DNA from: Microbacterium psychrotolerans
GTDB lineage: Bacteria; Actinomycetota; Actinomycetes; Actinomycetales; Microbacteriaceae
Direction: 5' to 3'
Assembly (NCBI RefSeq): GCF_031085295.1
Contig: NZ_JAVFWO010000002.1
Location: 372,001 to 436,000 of the forward strand
DNA length: 64,000 bases
Part shown: positions 42,693 through 50,260 of the stretch, piece after piece
Numbering within the stretch: the first letter of the stretch is position 1
Layout of the letters: the number at the start of each line of letters is the position of its first letter
The notes under the pieces: model-generated
Told to the model about the DNA's origin: nothing
Database searches by the model: none
Seen by the model: the letters and a program-made list of their open reading frames with translations, nothing else
Position numbers and translations under genes: made by a program

Positions 42693-43676
42693 ATGGACGC
42701 GTTCACTCCCGATCTCGACGGGTTCAATGGAGTCATCAGCATTCGCCGTGGCGACGATGTCATCGGAGAGTGGGCGGTCGGTCTCGCGGACCGCACCTTC
42801 GACGTCGCCAACACGCCCCAGACGCGCTTCGGACTGGCGAGCGGCACGAAGACCTTCACGGCGGTGACCGTGCTGTCCCTGGTGGGCGACGGCATCCTGA
42901 ATCTCGACACCGCCGCGCGCGAACTCCTCGCGGACGACCTCCCGCTCATCGCCGACGACGTCACCGTCGATCACCTGCTGACGCACACCTCCGGCATCGG
43001 GGACTACCTCGATGAAGAGGTGGACGCGCTCGCACCCCTGACCGTCCCTGCTCAGCGGCTGGACTCGACTCCGGCGTACCTGCCGATGCTCGACGGCTTC
43101 CCGACGAAGTTCAGCGCGGGCGAGCGGTTCTCCTACTGCAACGGCGGGTACGTGGTGCTCGCGGTCATCGCCGAGCGCGCCGCCGGCATGCCGTTCAGCG
43201 AGCTCGTCGCGGCCCGCGTCTTCGCCCCGGCCGGGATGACGGCTTCCGGCTTCCCGCGCTCCGACCTGCTGCCGCCCGGGACCGCCACCGGCTACAAGGA
43301 CGACGGGCGGACCAATGTCTTCGAGCTGCCCGTCGTGGGTTCCGGCGATGGCGGGGCTCATTCGACCGTGGCTGACCTGCACCGGTTCTGGGTCGCCCTC
43401 CGCTCCGGCACGATCCTCCCGCCGGAGCTGGTCGAACGCGCCATCGAGCCCACGACGGCGGACGCCGACGACGGACTGGGATACGGACGCGGCGTATGGC
43501 TCGACGAGGGCGACCTGGTCATGGCGGGCGGCGACCACGGAGTGACGGCGGTGAGCCGGCACGATCCGGCGACCGGCATCACCGTGTCGGCCCTCGCGAA
43601 CATCGAGGTGCGGACCTTCGCCCGGACGCGCGAGGCCATGCAGGCCATACGGGAGCGTGTCGGAGGCGCCGAGTAG
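42693..43676 (+). CDS. Serine hydrolase of the beta-lactamase/D-Ala-D-Ala carboxypeptidase (S12) family
   Basis: 327 residues without signal peptide. The nucleophile is in SGTKTF (S50, K53), the second motif is YCN near 147-149 in place of the usual YSN, and GGDHGVTAVSRHD near 275 is the HxG-like third motif. VDHLLTHTSGIGDYLD is the family hallmark. Cytoplasmic members hydrolyse esters or small peptides rather than penicillins. The TAG stop doubles as the start of the next gene's -10 box, so the two genes are adjacent but probably separately transcribed. Confidence 0.9.
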   Translation: MDAFTPDLDGFNGVISIRRGDDVIGEWAVGLADRTFDVANTPQTRFGLASGTKTFTAVTVLSLVGDGILNLDTAARELLADDLPLIADDVTVDHLLTHTSGIGDYLDEEVDALAPLTVPAQRLDSTPAYLPMLDGFPTKFSAGERFSYCNGGYVVLAVIAERAAGMPFSELVAARVFAPAGMTASGFPRSDLLPPGTATGYKDDGRTNVFELPVVGSGDGGAHSTVADLHRFWVALRSGTILPPELVERAIEPTTADADDGLGYGRGVWLDEGDLVMAGGDHGVTAVSRHDPATGITVSALANIEVRTFARTREAMQAIRERVGGAE

Positions 43677-43679
43677 CTT
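43674..43679 (+). promoter_or_regulatory. -10 box overlapping a stop codon (epoxide hydrolase promoter)
   Basis: TAGCTT contains the TAG stop of the serine hydrolase gene and stands six bases before GTG 43686. Confidence 0.55.
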
Positions 43680-43685
43680 CGGCGT

Positions 43686-44804
43686 GTGAACAGCCCGCGC
43701 CCCTTCTCGATCCAGGTGCCCGATACCGAACTCGCCGATCTGCGCGATCGTCTCGCGCGATTCCGGCCGTTGCCGGACTCACCGCGCCGACCGGAGTCCG
43801 GCATGAGTGCCGACTACCTCGCCGAGCTCGTCGCGACATGGCGCACGTGGGACTGGCGCGGCCGCGAAGTGTGGCTGAACAGGCATCCGCAGTTCCTCGC
43901 CGAGATCGGCGACAGCACGGTCCACTTCGCCCACCTGCGGTCCGAGCGGGATGACGCACCGGCGCTGCTCGTCATGCACGGCTGGCCCCACACCTTCGCC
44001 CTGCAGCTGGACTTCGCCGATCTGCTGCCGGACTTCCACGTCGTCGTGCCCAGCTTCCCGGGCTTCGCCTACTCCTCGGCCTATGCCGAGGGGCCTGTCA
44101 CGGAGGTCCGTCTCGCCTCGACGATGCACGCGCTCATGACGGATGTGCTGGGCTACGAGAAGTACCTCACGTACGGCGAGGACGTGTCGGCCAACGTGAA
44201 CGATCTGATCGCCGGCTCCTATCCCGACGCCGTGAGCGGCGTCATCGTGACGCACTCGCATTTCCCGTCGGCAGCCGAGCGACCGAGGCTCACGGCACCC
44301 GACGAGGTGGCGTTCTTCGCACGCCTTCAGCAATGGGGCGGCGTCAACGGAGCATACGGTCACGTGCAGGCGACGCGACCCGACACCCTGGCGGCGGCGC
44401 TGAACGACTCCCCGGCCGGGCTGATCGCCTGGCTGGCTGAGAAGCTCGTCGAGTGGAGTGACACACCGTCGGCGGATCCACGGGCGGTGGAACGTCGGAT
44501 CTCGCGGGAACGCATCCTCACCGAGGCGATGATCTACTGGACGACGCAGAGCATCGGCTCGTCCTTCCGGCCGTACTACGAGGGGGCCGACCAGCCCGAT
44601 GAGATGCCGCCGGTGGTGATCCCGGCATCCGTGCACATCCAGCGCCACGAAGGCGACTATCCGGAATCGCTCGCGCGGCGGTTCTACCTCGACCTGCGCA
44701 CCTTCGAGCGCCTCGACGAGGGCGGGCATTTCGCGGTCGCCGAAGTGCCGGAGGTCATGGCAGACCGCGTGCGGACGTTCGCGCGCGAGCTGGAGCTGCT
44801 CTGA
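43686..44804 (+). CDS. Epoxide hydrolase (EHN plus alpha/beta-hydrolase domains)
   Basis: 372 residues beginning with GTG. The N-terminal EHN lid (PFSIQVPDTELADLRDRLARFRPLPD and YLAELVATWRTWDWRGREVWLNRHPQF) is followed by LLVMHGWPHTFALQLDFADLL (HGWP oxyanion motif) and the nucleophile Asp in YGEDVSANVNDLI near 160, where close relatives have GGDWGA. YYEGADQPDEMPPVV and EGGHFAVAEVPEVM supply the charge-relay Asp/Glu and His. Such enzymes open epoxides to diols; the substrate is unknown. Confidence 0.9.
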   Translation: MNSPRPFSIQVPDTELADLRDRLARFRPLPDSPRRPESGMSADYLAELVATWRTWDWRGREVWLNRHPQFLAEIGDSTVHFAHLRSERDDAPALLVMHGWPHTFALQLDFADLLPDFHVVVPSFPGFAYSSAYAEGPVTEVRLASTMHALMTDVLGYEKYLTYGEDVSANVNDLIAGSYPDAVSGVIVTHSHFPSAAERPRLTAPDEVAFFARLQQWGGVNGAYGHVQATRPDTLAAALNDSPAGLIAWLAEKLVEWSDTPSADPRAVERRISRERILTEAMIYWTTQSIGSSFRPYYEGADQPDEMPPVVIPASVHIQRHEGDYPESLARRFYLDLRTFERLDEGGHFAVAEVPEVMADRVRTFARELELL

Positions 44805-44848
44805 CGTCGGCGTTGGACGCTGACGGCAAGGGATGGGAGGGTGGCCGC

Positions 44849-45583
44849 ATGACCGATGTGACGACGTTCGTCCTGGTCCCCGGATTCTGGCTGGGCGGGT
44901 GGGCCTGGGACGGCGTGGCAGACAGGCTGCGCGACCGGGGAGGGATCGTCGACGCCCTCACACTTCCCGGACTCGAGCCGGCAGCGGCAGCCGGCGAGGC
45001 GGATGCGACCCTCGACGATCAGATCGCCGCGGTGGTCGACGCGGTGCGCCGGGCGCAGGGTCGCGTGGTCCTCGTCGGTCACAGCGGCGGCGGTGCGGTG
45101 GTCACCGGAGCGACGGATACCGTGCCCGACCTGGTCGACGACCTGGTGTTCGTCGACAGCGGTCCGGTCGCCGACGGCGCAGTGGCGTCGCCCGAACTCG
45201 CCGACGACGTCCGCGCGCTCGACCTGCCCGACTGGGCGGCGCTGGAAGCGGCAGGATCCAGCCTCGCCGGCCTCGATGACGACGACCTCGCGGAGTTCCG
45301 GCGTCGCGCCGTGCCCCATCCCGCCGCCGCCGCGCGTCAGCCGATCGCGCTCCACGACGAACGGCGCCGGGACGTACCCGTGACGTTGGTGTGCTCGAGC
45401 ATGTCGGCACAGCAGGTGCGCGACATGGTCGACGCGCGGCATCCGTGGTTCGAAGAGCTCGGACGCTACACCTCGGTGCGGCTCGTGGACCTGCCGACCG
45501 GCCACTGGCCGATGTGGTCGCGCACCGACGACCTGGCCGACGAACTCCTCACGATCGCGTCGACGAGCACGCCGGCGCAGTAG
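44849..45583 (+). CDS. Alpha/beta hydrolase (esterase-like)
   Basis: 244 residues from ATG 44849; an ATG twelve codons upstream lacks a ribosome binding site, whereas GGGAGGG stands before this one. FVLVPGFWLGGWAWDGVADRLRDRGG is the oxyanion region, VLVGHSGGGAVVTGATD near 70-86 holds the nucleophile Ser, and DLPTGHWPMWSRTDDLADEL near the end the His. It resembles salicylate esterase/hydroxynitrile lyase-type hydrolases. Third hydrolase in a row; convergent with the M3 peptidase gene with 15 bases between stops. Confidence 0.88.
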   Translation: MTDVTTFVLVPGFWLGGWAWDGVADRLRDRGGIVDALTLPGLEPAAAAGEADATLDDQIAAVVDAVRRAQGRVVLVGHSGGGAVVTGATDTVPDLVDDLVFVDSGPVADGAVASPELADDVRALDLPDWAALEAAGSSLAGLDDDDLAEFRRRAVPHPAAAARQPIALHDERRRDVPVTLVCSSMSAQQVRDMVDARHPWFEELGRYTSVRLVDLPTGHWPMWSRTDDLADELLTIASTSTPAQ

Positions 45584-45598
45584 CCGGCGGCCCGGTGA

Positions 45599-47650
45599 TC
45601 AGCCGGCGAGGCCGCGGCGCTCCAGCAGCGGCTGGATCTCGGCATCCCGCCCGCGGAAGTCCCGGTAGGCCTCGAGCGGATCCTTCGACCCACCGACGCC
45701 CAGAAGGCGGCCCCGGAAGCGATCGCCGTTCTCGCGGCGGAGGCCGCCGTTCTCACGGAACCACTCCACGGTGTCGGCGTCCAGCACCTCGCTCCAGATG
45801 TACGAGTAATAGCCCGCGCTGTAGCCGCCCGAGAACACGTGCGCGAAGTACGTGGACGAGTACCGCGTCGGCACGACGGGGTTGTCGAGACCGATGTCGG
45901 CGAGAGCCCCGGCCTCGAACGCGGCGACGTCGAGATCGGGCGACGCCGCGTCGACCGAGAGCGAGTGCCACGCCTGGTCGAGCCACGCCGCCGCCAGGTA
46001 TTCGCTGGTCGCGAAGCCCTGGTTGAACGCCTCCGAGGCGTGCAGCTTCTCGATGATCTCGGCCGGCAGCGGCTGGTCGGTGTCGATGTGGCGGGCGTAC
46101 GACGCCAGGATCTCGGGCCAGTAGATCCACATCTCGTTGACCTGGCTCGGGAACTCGACGAAGTCGCGGTAGACGTTGGTGCCTGCGAAATGGGGGTACG
46201 TCACCGTCGCGAACAGGCCGTGCAGCGCGTGGCCGAACTCGTGGAACAGCGTGGTCACCTCGTCGAGGCTCAGGAGCGTCGGCCGCCCCTCCGCGGGCTT
46301 CGGGACGTTCAGGTTGTTGACCACGATCGGCTGCGTGCCGCGCAGGCGCGACTGCAGGACGATCGAGTTCATCCAGGCACCGCCGCGCTTCGTGTCGCGG
46401 GTGTACAGATCGAGGATGTAGAGCCCGAGGGCGGATCCGTCGGCGTTGTGGACCTCGAAGACGCGGGTGTCGGGGTGATAGCCGCCGAGATCGCCGCGCT
46501 CGGTGAACGTGATGCCGTAGAGATCGGTCGCCGCGCGGAACACGCCGTCTTGGAGCACGCGTTCGGCCTCGAACCACGGACGCAGGGCGGACCGATCGAG
46601 GTCGTACTCCGCCGCCCTCACCTTCTCGGTGTAGAACGCCCAGTCGTGCGCCTCCAGCGGGAACGGGGCGCTGCCGGCGTCGATGATCGCCTGCAGCTTC
46701 TCCTGCTCCCTGCGCGCATTGCGGGCCGCCGGCACCGCGAGCTGACGCAGCAGGTCGTGCACCGCTGCGGGGGAGCCCGCGGTCTCGTCCGAGGTGATGT
46801 ACGCGGCGTGCGAGTCGTAGCCGAGGAGCGCCGCGCGCTCGGCCCGCAGGCGCACGATCTCCAGCAGAGTGGCACGGTTGTCGTGCTCGTTGCCGCGGGA
46901 ACCGCGGGAACGGGATGCCGTCAGCAGCCGGGCCCGGGATTCCCTGTCGGTCAGGCTCGAGAGGTAGGGGTGTCCGGTGAAGAGCGTCAGCGTCACGACC
47001 CACTTGCCGTCGAGGCCGCGATCGGCCGCCGCCTGTGCCGCTGCCGAAAGCTCGCCCTCCGAGAGCCCGTCGAGCTCGGCCGCGTCGTCGAAGACGACCG
47101 CCAGGTCGTTCGTGTCGGCGAGCAGGTTCTTCTCGAACTGCGTGGTGAGGGTCGACAGACGCTGATTCAGCTCGGTCAGGCTCTTCTTGGCATCGTCGTC
47201 GAGGCCGGCGCCCGCGTGAGACATCTCCGTGTAGTGGCGCTCGACGAGATACCGCTGCTCCGGCGCGAGGTCGAGCTGGTCGAGCTGATCGTGGATCGTC
47301 TTGATGCGCCAGTACAGCGCCGAATCGAGCTGGATCGAGTCCTGGTGTGCCGACATGAGCGGCGCGAGCTTCTCTTCGATCTCCTGGATCTCGTCCGTCG
47401 CATCCGCCGAGGACACGGTGTAGAACGTCCGGGCGACATCGCCCAGGAGGCGCCCGCTCTCCTCGAGCGGGACGAGGGTGTTCTCGAACGTCGGCATGGA
47501 CCGCACTCGCGTGATCGCCGACACCTCCGCCGCGTGTGCCGCGAACGCCTGCTCGAACGCGGGCAGATAGTGCTCGGGGAGGATCGCGGAGTAGTCCGGG
47601 AGCCCGTAGGGGAGAGTGCTGGGCGCGAGAAGCGGGTTGTCGTTCGGCAT
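45599..47650 (-). CDS. dcp: M3 family oligopeptidase (peptidyl-dipeptidase Dcp-like)
   Basis: 683 residues from ATG 47650 (MPNDNPLL). The zinc motif HEFGHALHGLFATVTYPHFAGTNVYRDFVEFPSQ near 465-498 gives HExxH and the downstream Glu. Preceding GGAWMNSIVLQSRL and following FNQGFATSEYLAAAWLDQAWH are the Dcp/OpdA segments. It cleaves dipeptides or small peptides in the cytoplasm. On the minus strand TAGGCT stands seven bases before this ATG, pointing to a leaderless transcript and ruling against the ATG six codons upstream. Confidence 0.95.
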   Translation of the reverse strand: MPNDNPLLAPSTLPYGLPDYSAILPEHYLPAFEQAFAAHAAEVSAITRVRSMPTFENTLVPLEESGRLLGDVARTFYTVSSADATDEIQEIEEKLAPLMSAHQDSIQLDSALYWRIKTIHDQLDQLDLAPEQRYLVERHYTEMSHAGAGLDDDAKKSLTELNQRLSTLTTQFEKNLLADTNDLAVVFDDAAELDGLSEGELSAAAQAAADRGLDGKWVVTLTLFTGHPYLSSLTDRESRARLLTASRSRGSRGNEHDNRATLLEIVRLRAERAALLGYDSHAAYITSDETAGSPAAVHDLLRQLAVPAARNARREQEKLQAIIDAGSAPFPLEAHDWAFYTEKVRAAEYDLDRSALRPWFEAERVLQDGVFRAATDLYGITFTERGDLGGYHPDTRVFEVHNADGSALGLYILDLYTRDTKRGGAWMNSIVLQSRLRGTQPIVVNNLNVPKPAEGRPTLLSLDEVTTLFHEFGHALHGLFATVTYPHFAGTNVYRDFVEFPSQVNEMWIYWPEILASYARHIDTDQPLPAEIIEKLHASEAFNQGFATSEYLAAAWLDQAWHSLSVDAASPDLDVAAFEAGALADIGLDNPVVPTRYSSTYFAHVFSGGYSAGYYSYIWSEVLDADTVEWFRENGGLRRENGDRFRGRLLGVGGSKDPLEAYRDFRGRDAEIQPLLERRGLAG

Positions 47651-47657
47651 GGCGTCC

Positions 47658-47663
47658 AGCCTA
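47658..47663 (-). promoter_or_regulatory. -10 box of leaderless M3 peptidase transcript
   Basis: Minus strand TAGGCT, seven bases, ATG 47650. It lies about 30 bases from the nearest 14-bp repeat, so a regulator bound there could also affect this promoter. Confidence 0.55.
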
Positions 47664-47693
47664 GTCACGCACGACGATCATGCCGCGATCCCT

Positions 47694-47749
47694 TTGCAAA
47701 CAATCGGTTGCAAAGAAATGCTTGCAAAGAGTTCTTTGCATAGCTATCC
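47694..47749 (+). repeat. Four 14-bp direct repeats forming the operator/promoter of the ArsR-like/MFS operon
   Basis: TTGCA begins at 47694, 47708, 47722 and 47736, an exact 14-base step. The first three units extend to TTGCAAA; the fourth reads TTGCATA. The third unit supplies the -35 element TTGCAA (47722-47727), 17 bases before -10 TATCCT (47745-47750), and the fourth unit overlaps the spacer and -10. Three of four copies are preceded by a T or C giving a short TTTGCAAA palindrome or half. Binding of a helix-turn-helix regulator here would block the promoter. Confidence 0.85.
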
Positions 47750-47750
47750 T
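47745..47750 (+). promoter_or_regulatory. -10 box of leaderless ArsR-like operon transcript
   Basis: TATCCT, six bases, ATG 47757; -35 TTGCAA 17 bases upstream. One of the best complete promoters in the window. Confidence 0.75.
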
Positions 47751-47756
47751 GATGGC

Positions 47757-48392
47757 ATGGCAGACAACGAGGACCAGCAGGCGGATGCCGCGGCCCGCAG
47801 CGAGCAGCGTCACAACGAGGACCGCGTCCTCGACTCCGGCGCCCTGCGAGCGCTGGCGCACCCCCTCCGCGTGAGGATCTACGACATCCTCAGCCAGTAC
47901 GGACCGCAGACGGCCAGCTCCCTCGCCGAGCGCCTGGGCGAGTCCAGCGGCTCGACGAGCTACCACTTGCGCGCACTCGCCAAGCAGGACCTCATCCGCG
48001 AGGCCGCCGACCGCGGCACCGGCCGCGAGCGGTGGTGGGAGCGTCCGGTCGGCGGCGTGTCGTTCGCCAACCCTGACGCGATGTCCACGCCCGCCGGCCG
48101 CGCAGCCACCCAGGTGGTCATGAACGAGTTCCTGCGAAACCGGAACGACCAGCTCCTCGAGTTCGTCAACCGGGGGATCGGGGGCGAGGACGAGCTCTGG
48201 CAGGACGGCACGCTCATCTCCACAGCCACCGCGCGACTCACGCCCGAGCAGAGCAAAGAGCTGACCCTCAAGATCATGGCCCTGATCGACGAGGCCGTGG
48301 ACAACTACCGCAATCAGACCGGCGAGAACGTACGCCCCGTCACGATCCGGGCTGACGTCTTCCCGCTTCCGCAACTAGGAGGACAGTCATGA
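47757..48392 (+). CDS. ArsR-family winged-helix transcriptional regulator
   Basis: 211 residues. The winged helix is at about 25-105: [73 protein letters not shown]. This is the HTH_20 form of ArsR regulators, without a visible metal-binding Cys pair, followed by a helical ligand or dimer domain to residue 211 ([32 protein letters not shown]). It overlaps the next gene by ATGA and begins an operon ending in an MFS exporter, so it probably senses the exporter's substrate and represses its own promoter through the 14-bp repeats. Confidence 0.92.
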   Translation: MADNEDQQADAAARSEQRHNEDRVLDSGALRALAHPLRVRIYDILSQYGPQTASSLAERLGESSGSTSYHLRALAKQDLIREAADRGTGRERWWERPVGGVSFANPDAMSTPAGRAATQVVMNEFLRNRNDQLLEFVNRGIGGEDELWQDGTLISTATARLTPEQSKELTLKIMALIDEAVDNYRNQTGENVRPVTIRADVFPLPQLGGQS

Positions 48393-48619
48393 CCACCATC
48401 ACGGCAGGCGAACTCGCGGCACGCGGCTTCGGCGCATCTGCCACACGATTCGACCGCGCGCTGCTGCGCGCGGCATCCGCCATCGACGCGTACGTGATCG
48501 CACGCGTCGAGCGGCGGGACGGCGCCGAACGGCGCCGCGCACTGACCGCACAGACCGCCGCGAGCGGCGCACGGCGCGACGCCGAGGCGCTCGCTGCGAC
48601 GGGGATGCTCCCGCGATGA
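48389..48619 (+). CDS. Small Arg/Ala-rich protein between regulator and exporter
   Basis: 76 residues, joined by ATGA overlaps to the genes on both sides, so it is almost surely translated. It begins [42 protein letters not shown] and is predicted by eye to be two helices with strong Ala/Arg content; no membrane segment or metal site is visible. Function unknown. GAGG-type binding sequence (TAGGAGGACAGTC) precedes its ATG. Confidence 0.75.
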   Translation: MTTITAGELAARGFGASATRFDRALLRAASAIDAYVIARVERRDGAERRRALTAQTAASGARRDAEALAATGMLPR

Positions 48620-50001
48620 GCGAGAGCGTCGACACCGCGGAGCGGCCGGGGTCGTCGGCCGGGCGGGCACGCAGGGTCCCGCTCGGCCGCGATTTCGGCA
48701 AACTGTGGACCGCTGCGGCCTTCAGCAACCTGGCGGACGGGGTGGGCCGCGTCGCCGTCCCGCTCATCGCGACCACGCTCACCCGCGATCCGCTCGCGAT
48801 CTCCGCGCTCGGCGCGCTCGCGTTCCTGCCGTGGCTGCTCTTCGGTCTCCCCGCCGGGATGATCGTCGATCGGTTCGATCGCCGATGGGTCATGGCGATC
48901 GCCAACGGCCTTCGCGGCCTCGCCGCCGTCGGGCTGGCCGCTCTCACCGTCACGGGTGCCATCGACATCTGGTGGCTGTTCGCGGGTGTGCTCGTGTTCG
49001 GCCTGGGGGAGACTCTCTTCGACAACGCGACCAACTCGATCGTCCCGAGCGTGGTGCAGCGCCCCGCGCTGGACCGTGCCAACGGCTGGCTGCAGGCGGC
49101 GCAGATCACGATCGACAGCTTCATCGCCTCTCCTATCGGCGGTGTGCTGTTCGCCGTGGCGCTGGCGCTGCCGCTCTGGGTCGGAGCCGCGGGCTATCTC
49201 ATCCCCATCGTCCTCGCCGTGATGCTGCCGCTGTCAGCCGCGCGCCCGCTGCGGACCGAGGCACCGACGGGCAAGAGCGCGACGACGACGGCCGAGGCCG
49301 CGGTCGCAGCGGGCGAGCCGCTCGCAGCGGCCGATATGGACGCCGAGGTCGAGGCGAGCGCAGAGGTGGAGGCCTCCGAGGCCTCGGCAGCGTCGAACGT
49401 GTCCGCGCGCGAAGCTCTCGTATACCTGTGGCGGCACCGCTTCCTCCGGTCGATGGTGGTCTTCACCTCCATCGTGGGCTGCGCGTTCGCCTTCGCCCAG
49501 GCGCCGGTGTTCCTCTACTTCCTCGATGTGCACGGTGTCGCGCCGGCCGCCATCGGGCTCGTCACCGCGGGGATCGGGCTCGGCGGCCTCGGAGGCTCGC
49601 TGGTCGCGGCGTCCCTCGTCACGAAGTTCGGACGCGGCAAGGTCATGCTCGGCGCCAACATCGTCGCGGCGGTGGGACTGGCGGGAGTGTGGGCGGCGCC
49701 GGAGGCGATTTCGGCGACCATCGCGTACGCCACCATGGCGGCAGCGGTGTCGATCTGGAACGTGCCGTGGGGCGCACTGCGTCAGCGGATCGTGCCCGGG
49801 CATCTGTTCGGCCGCGTGCTCGGCATCAGCCGGACCCTGACGTGGGGGATCTTCCCGTTCGCGACGCTTCTCGGCGGCTGGGTGGCGCGGATCGATCTGC
49901 GACTGCCGTTCCTGCTCGCCGCGGGGGTCACGCTGGTGGCCACCGCGGTAGCGGTACGGCTGCTGCTCTCGGCCTCCACCCACAACGAACCGGAGGAGTG
50001 A
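48616..50001 (+). CDS. MFS transporter, enterobactin-exporter/DHA3-like
   Basis: 461 residues with about twelve hydrophobic segments. The start is [37 protein letters not shown] and the A-loop motif [51 protein letters not shown] is typical of DHA3-type efflux pumps. A long Ala/Glu-rich cytoplasmic loop (about 218-260, ending in [12 protein letters not shown]) separates the two halves and is longer than usual. Likely drug/H+ antiport regulated by the upstream ArsR-like protein. Substrate unknown. Confidence 0.9.
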   Translation: MSESVDTAERPGSSAGRARRVPLGRDFGKLWTAAAFSNLADGVGRVAVPLIATTLTRDPLAISALGALAFLPWLLFGLPAGMIVDRFDRRWVMAIANGLRGLAAVGLAALTVTGAIDIWWLFAGVLVFGLGETLFDNATNSIVPSVVQRPALDRANGWLQAAQITIDSFIASPIGGVLFAVALALPLWVGAAGYLIPIVLAVMLPLSAARPLRTEAPTGKSATTTAEAAVAAGEPLAAADMDAEVEASAEVEASEASAASNVSAREALVYLWRHRFLRSMVVFTSIVGCAFAFAQAPVFLYFLDVHGVAPAAIGLVTAGIGLGGLGGSLVAASLVTKFGRGKVMLGANIVAAVGLAGVWAAPEAISATIAYATMAAAVSIWNVPWGALRQRIVPGHLFGRVLGISRTLTWGIFPFATLLGGWVARIDLRLPFLLAAGVTLVATAVAVRLLLSASTHNEPEE

Positions 50002-50010
50002 GGCTCCGGT

Positions 50011-50259
50011 CTACCCGAAGCCGTCGTCCGGATCGTTCCGGGCGACGGCTTCACCGTCGGCGTCGAGTGTCACGATGACACCGGTGTCGAGCTCGGCGAT
50101 CGGCTTGCCCTCGAGCCAGGTGAGGGTCCAGCGCGGCCGCGGCTGACCGAGCTGGTCGCCGGGGATCGTCTCGTCGACGGAGCGGATGCCGCGACGCAGC
50201 GCCTCCGGTACGGCTTCAGGCGGTTCGTCGCCCGAGGTCCAGCGCGTTCCGAGCTGCAT
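50011..50259 (-). CDS. Small hypothetical protein coupled to valS
   Basis: 82 residues. Its ATG is one base after the valS stop, with GGAGG upstream inside the valS end, so translation follows valS. The sequence is a small beta-rich domain (RWTLTWLEGKPIAELDTGVIVTLDADGEAV) preceded by an Arg-rich helix. Actinobacterial members of this type are annotated only as hypothetical. The stop is TAG, ten bases from the convergent MFS gene. Confidence 0.75.
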   Translation of the reverse strand: MQLGTRWTSGDEPPEAVPEALRRGIRSVDETIPGDQLGQPRPRWTLTWLEGKPIAELDTGVIVTLDADGEAVARNDPDDGFG

Positions 50260-50260
50260 G

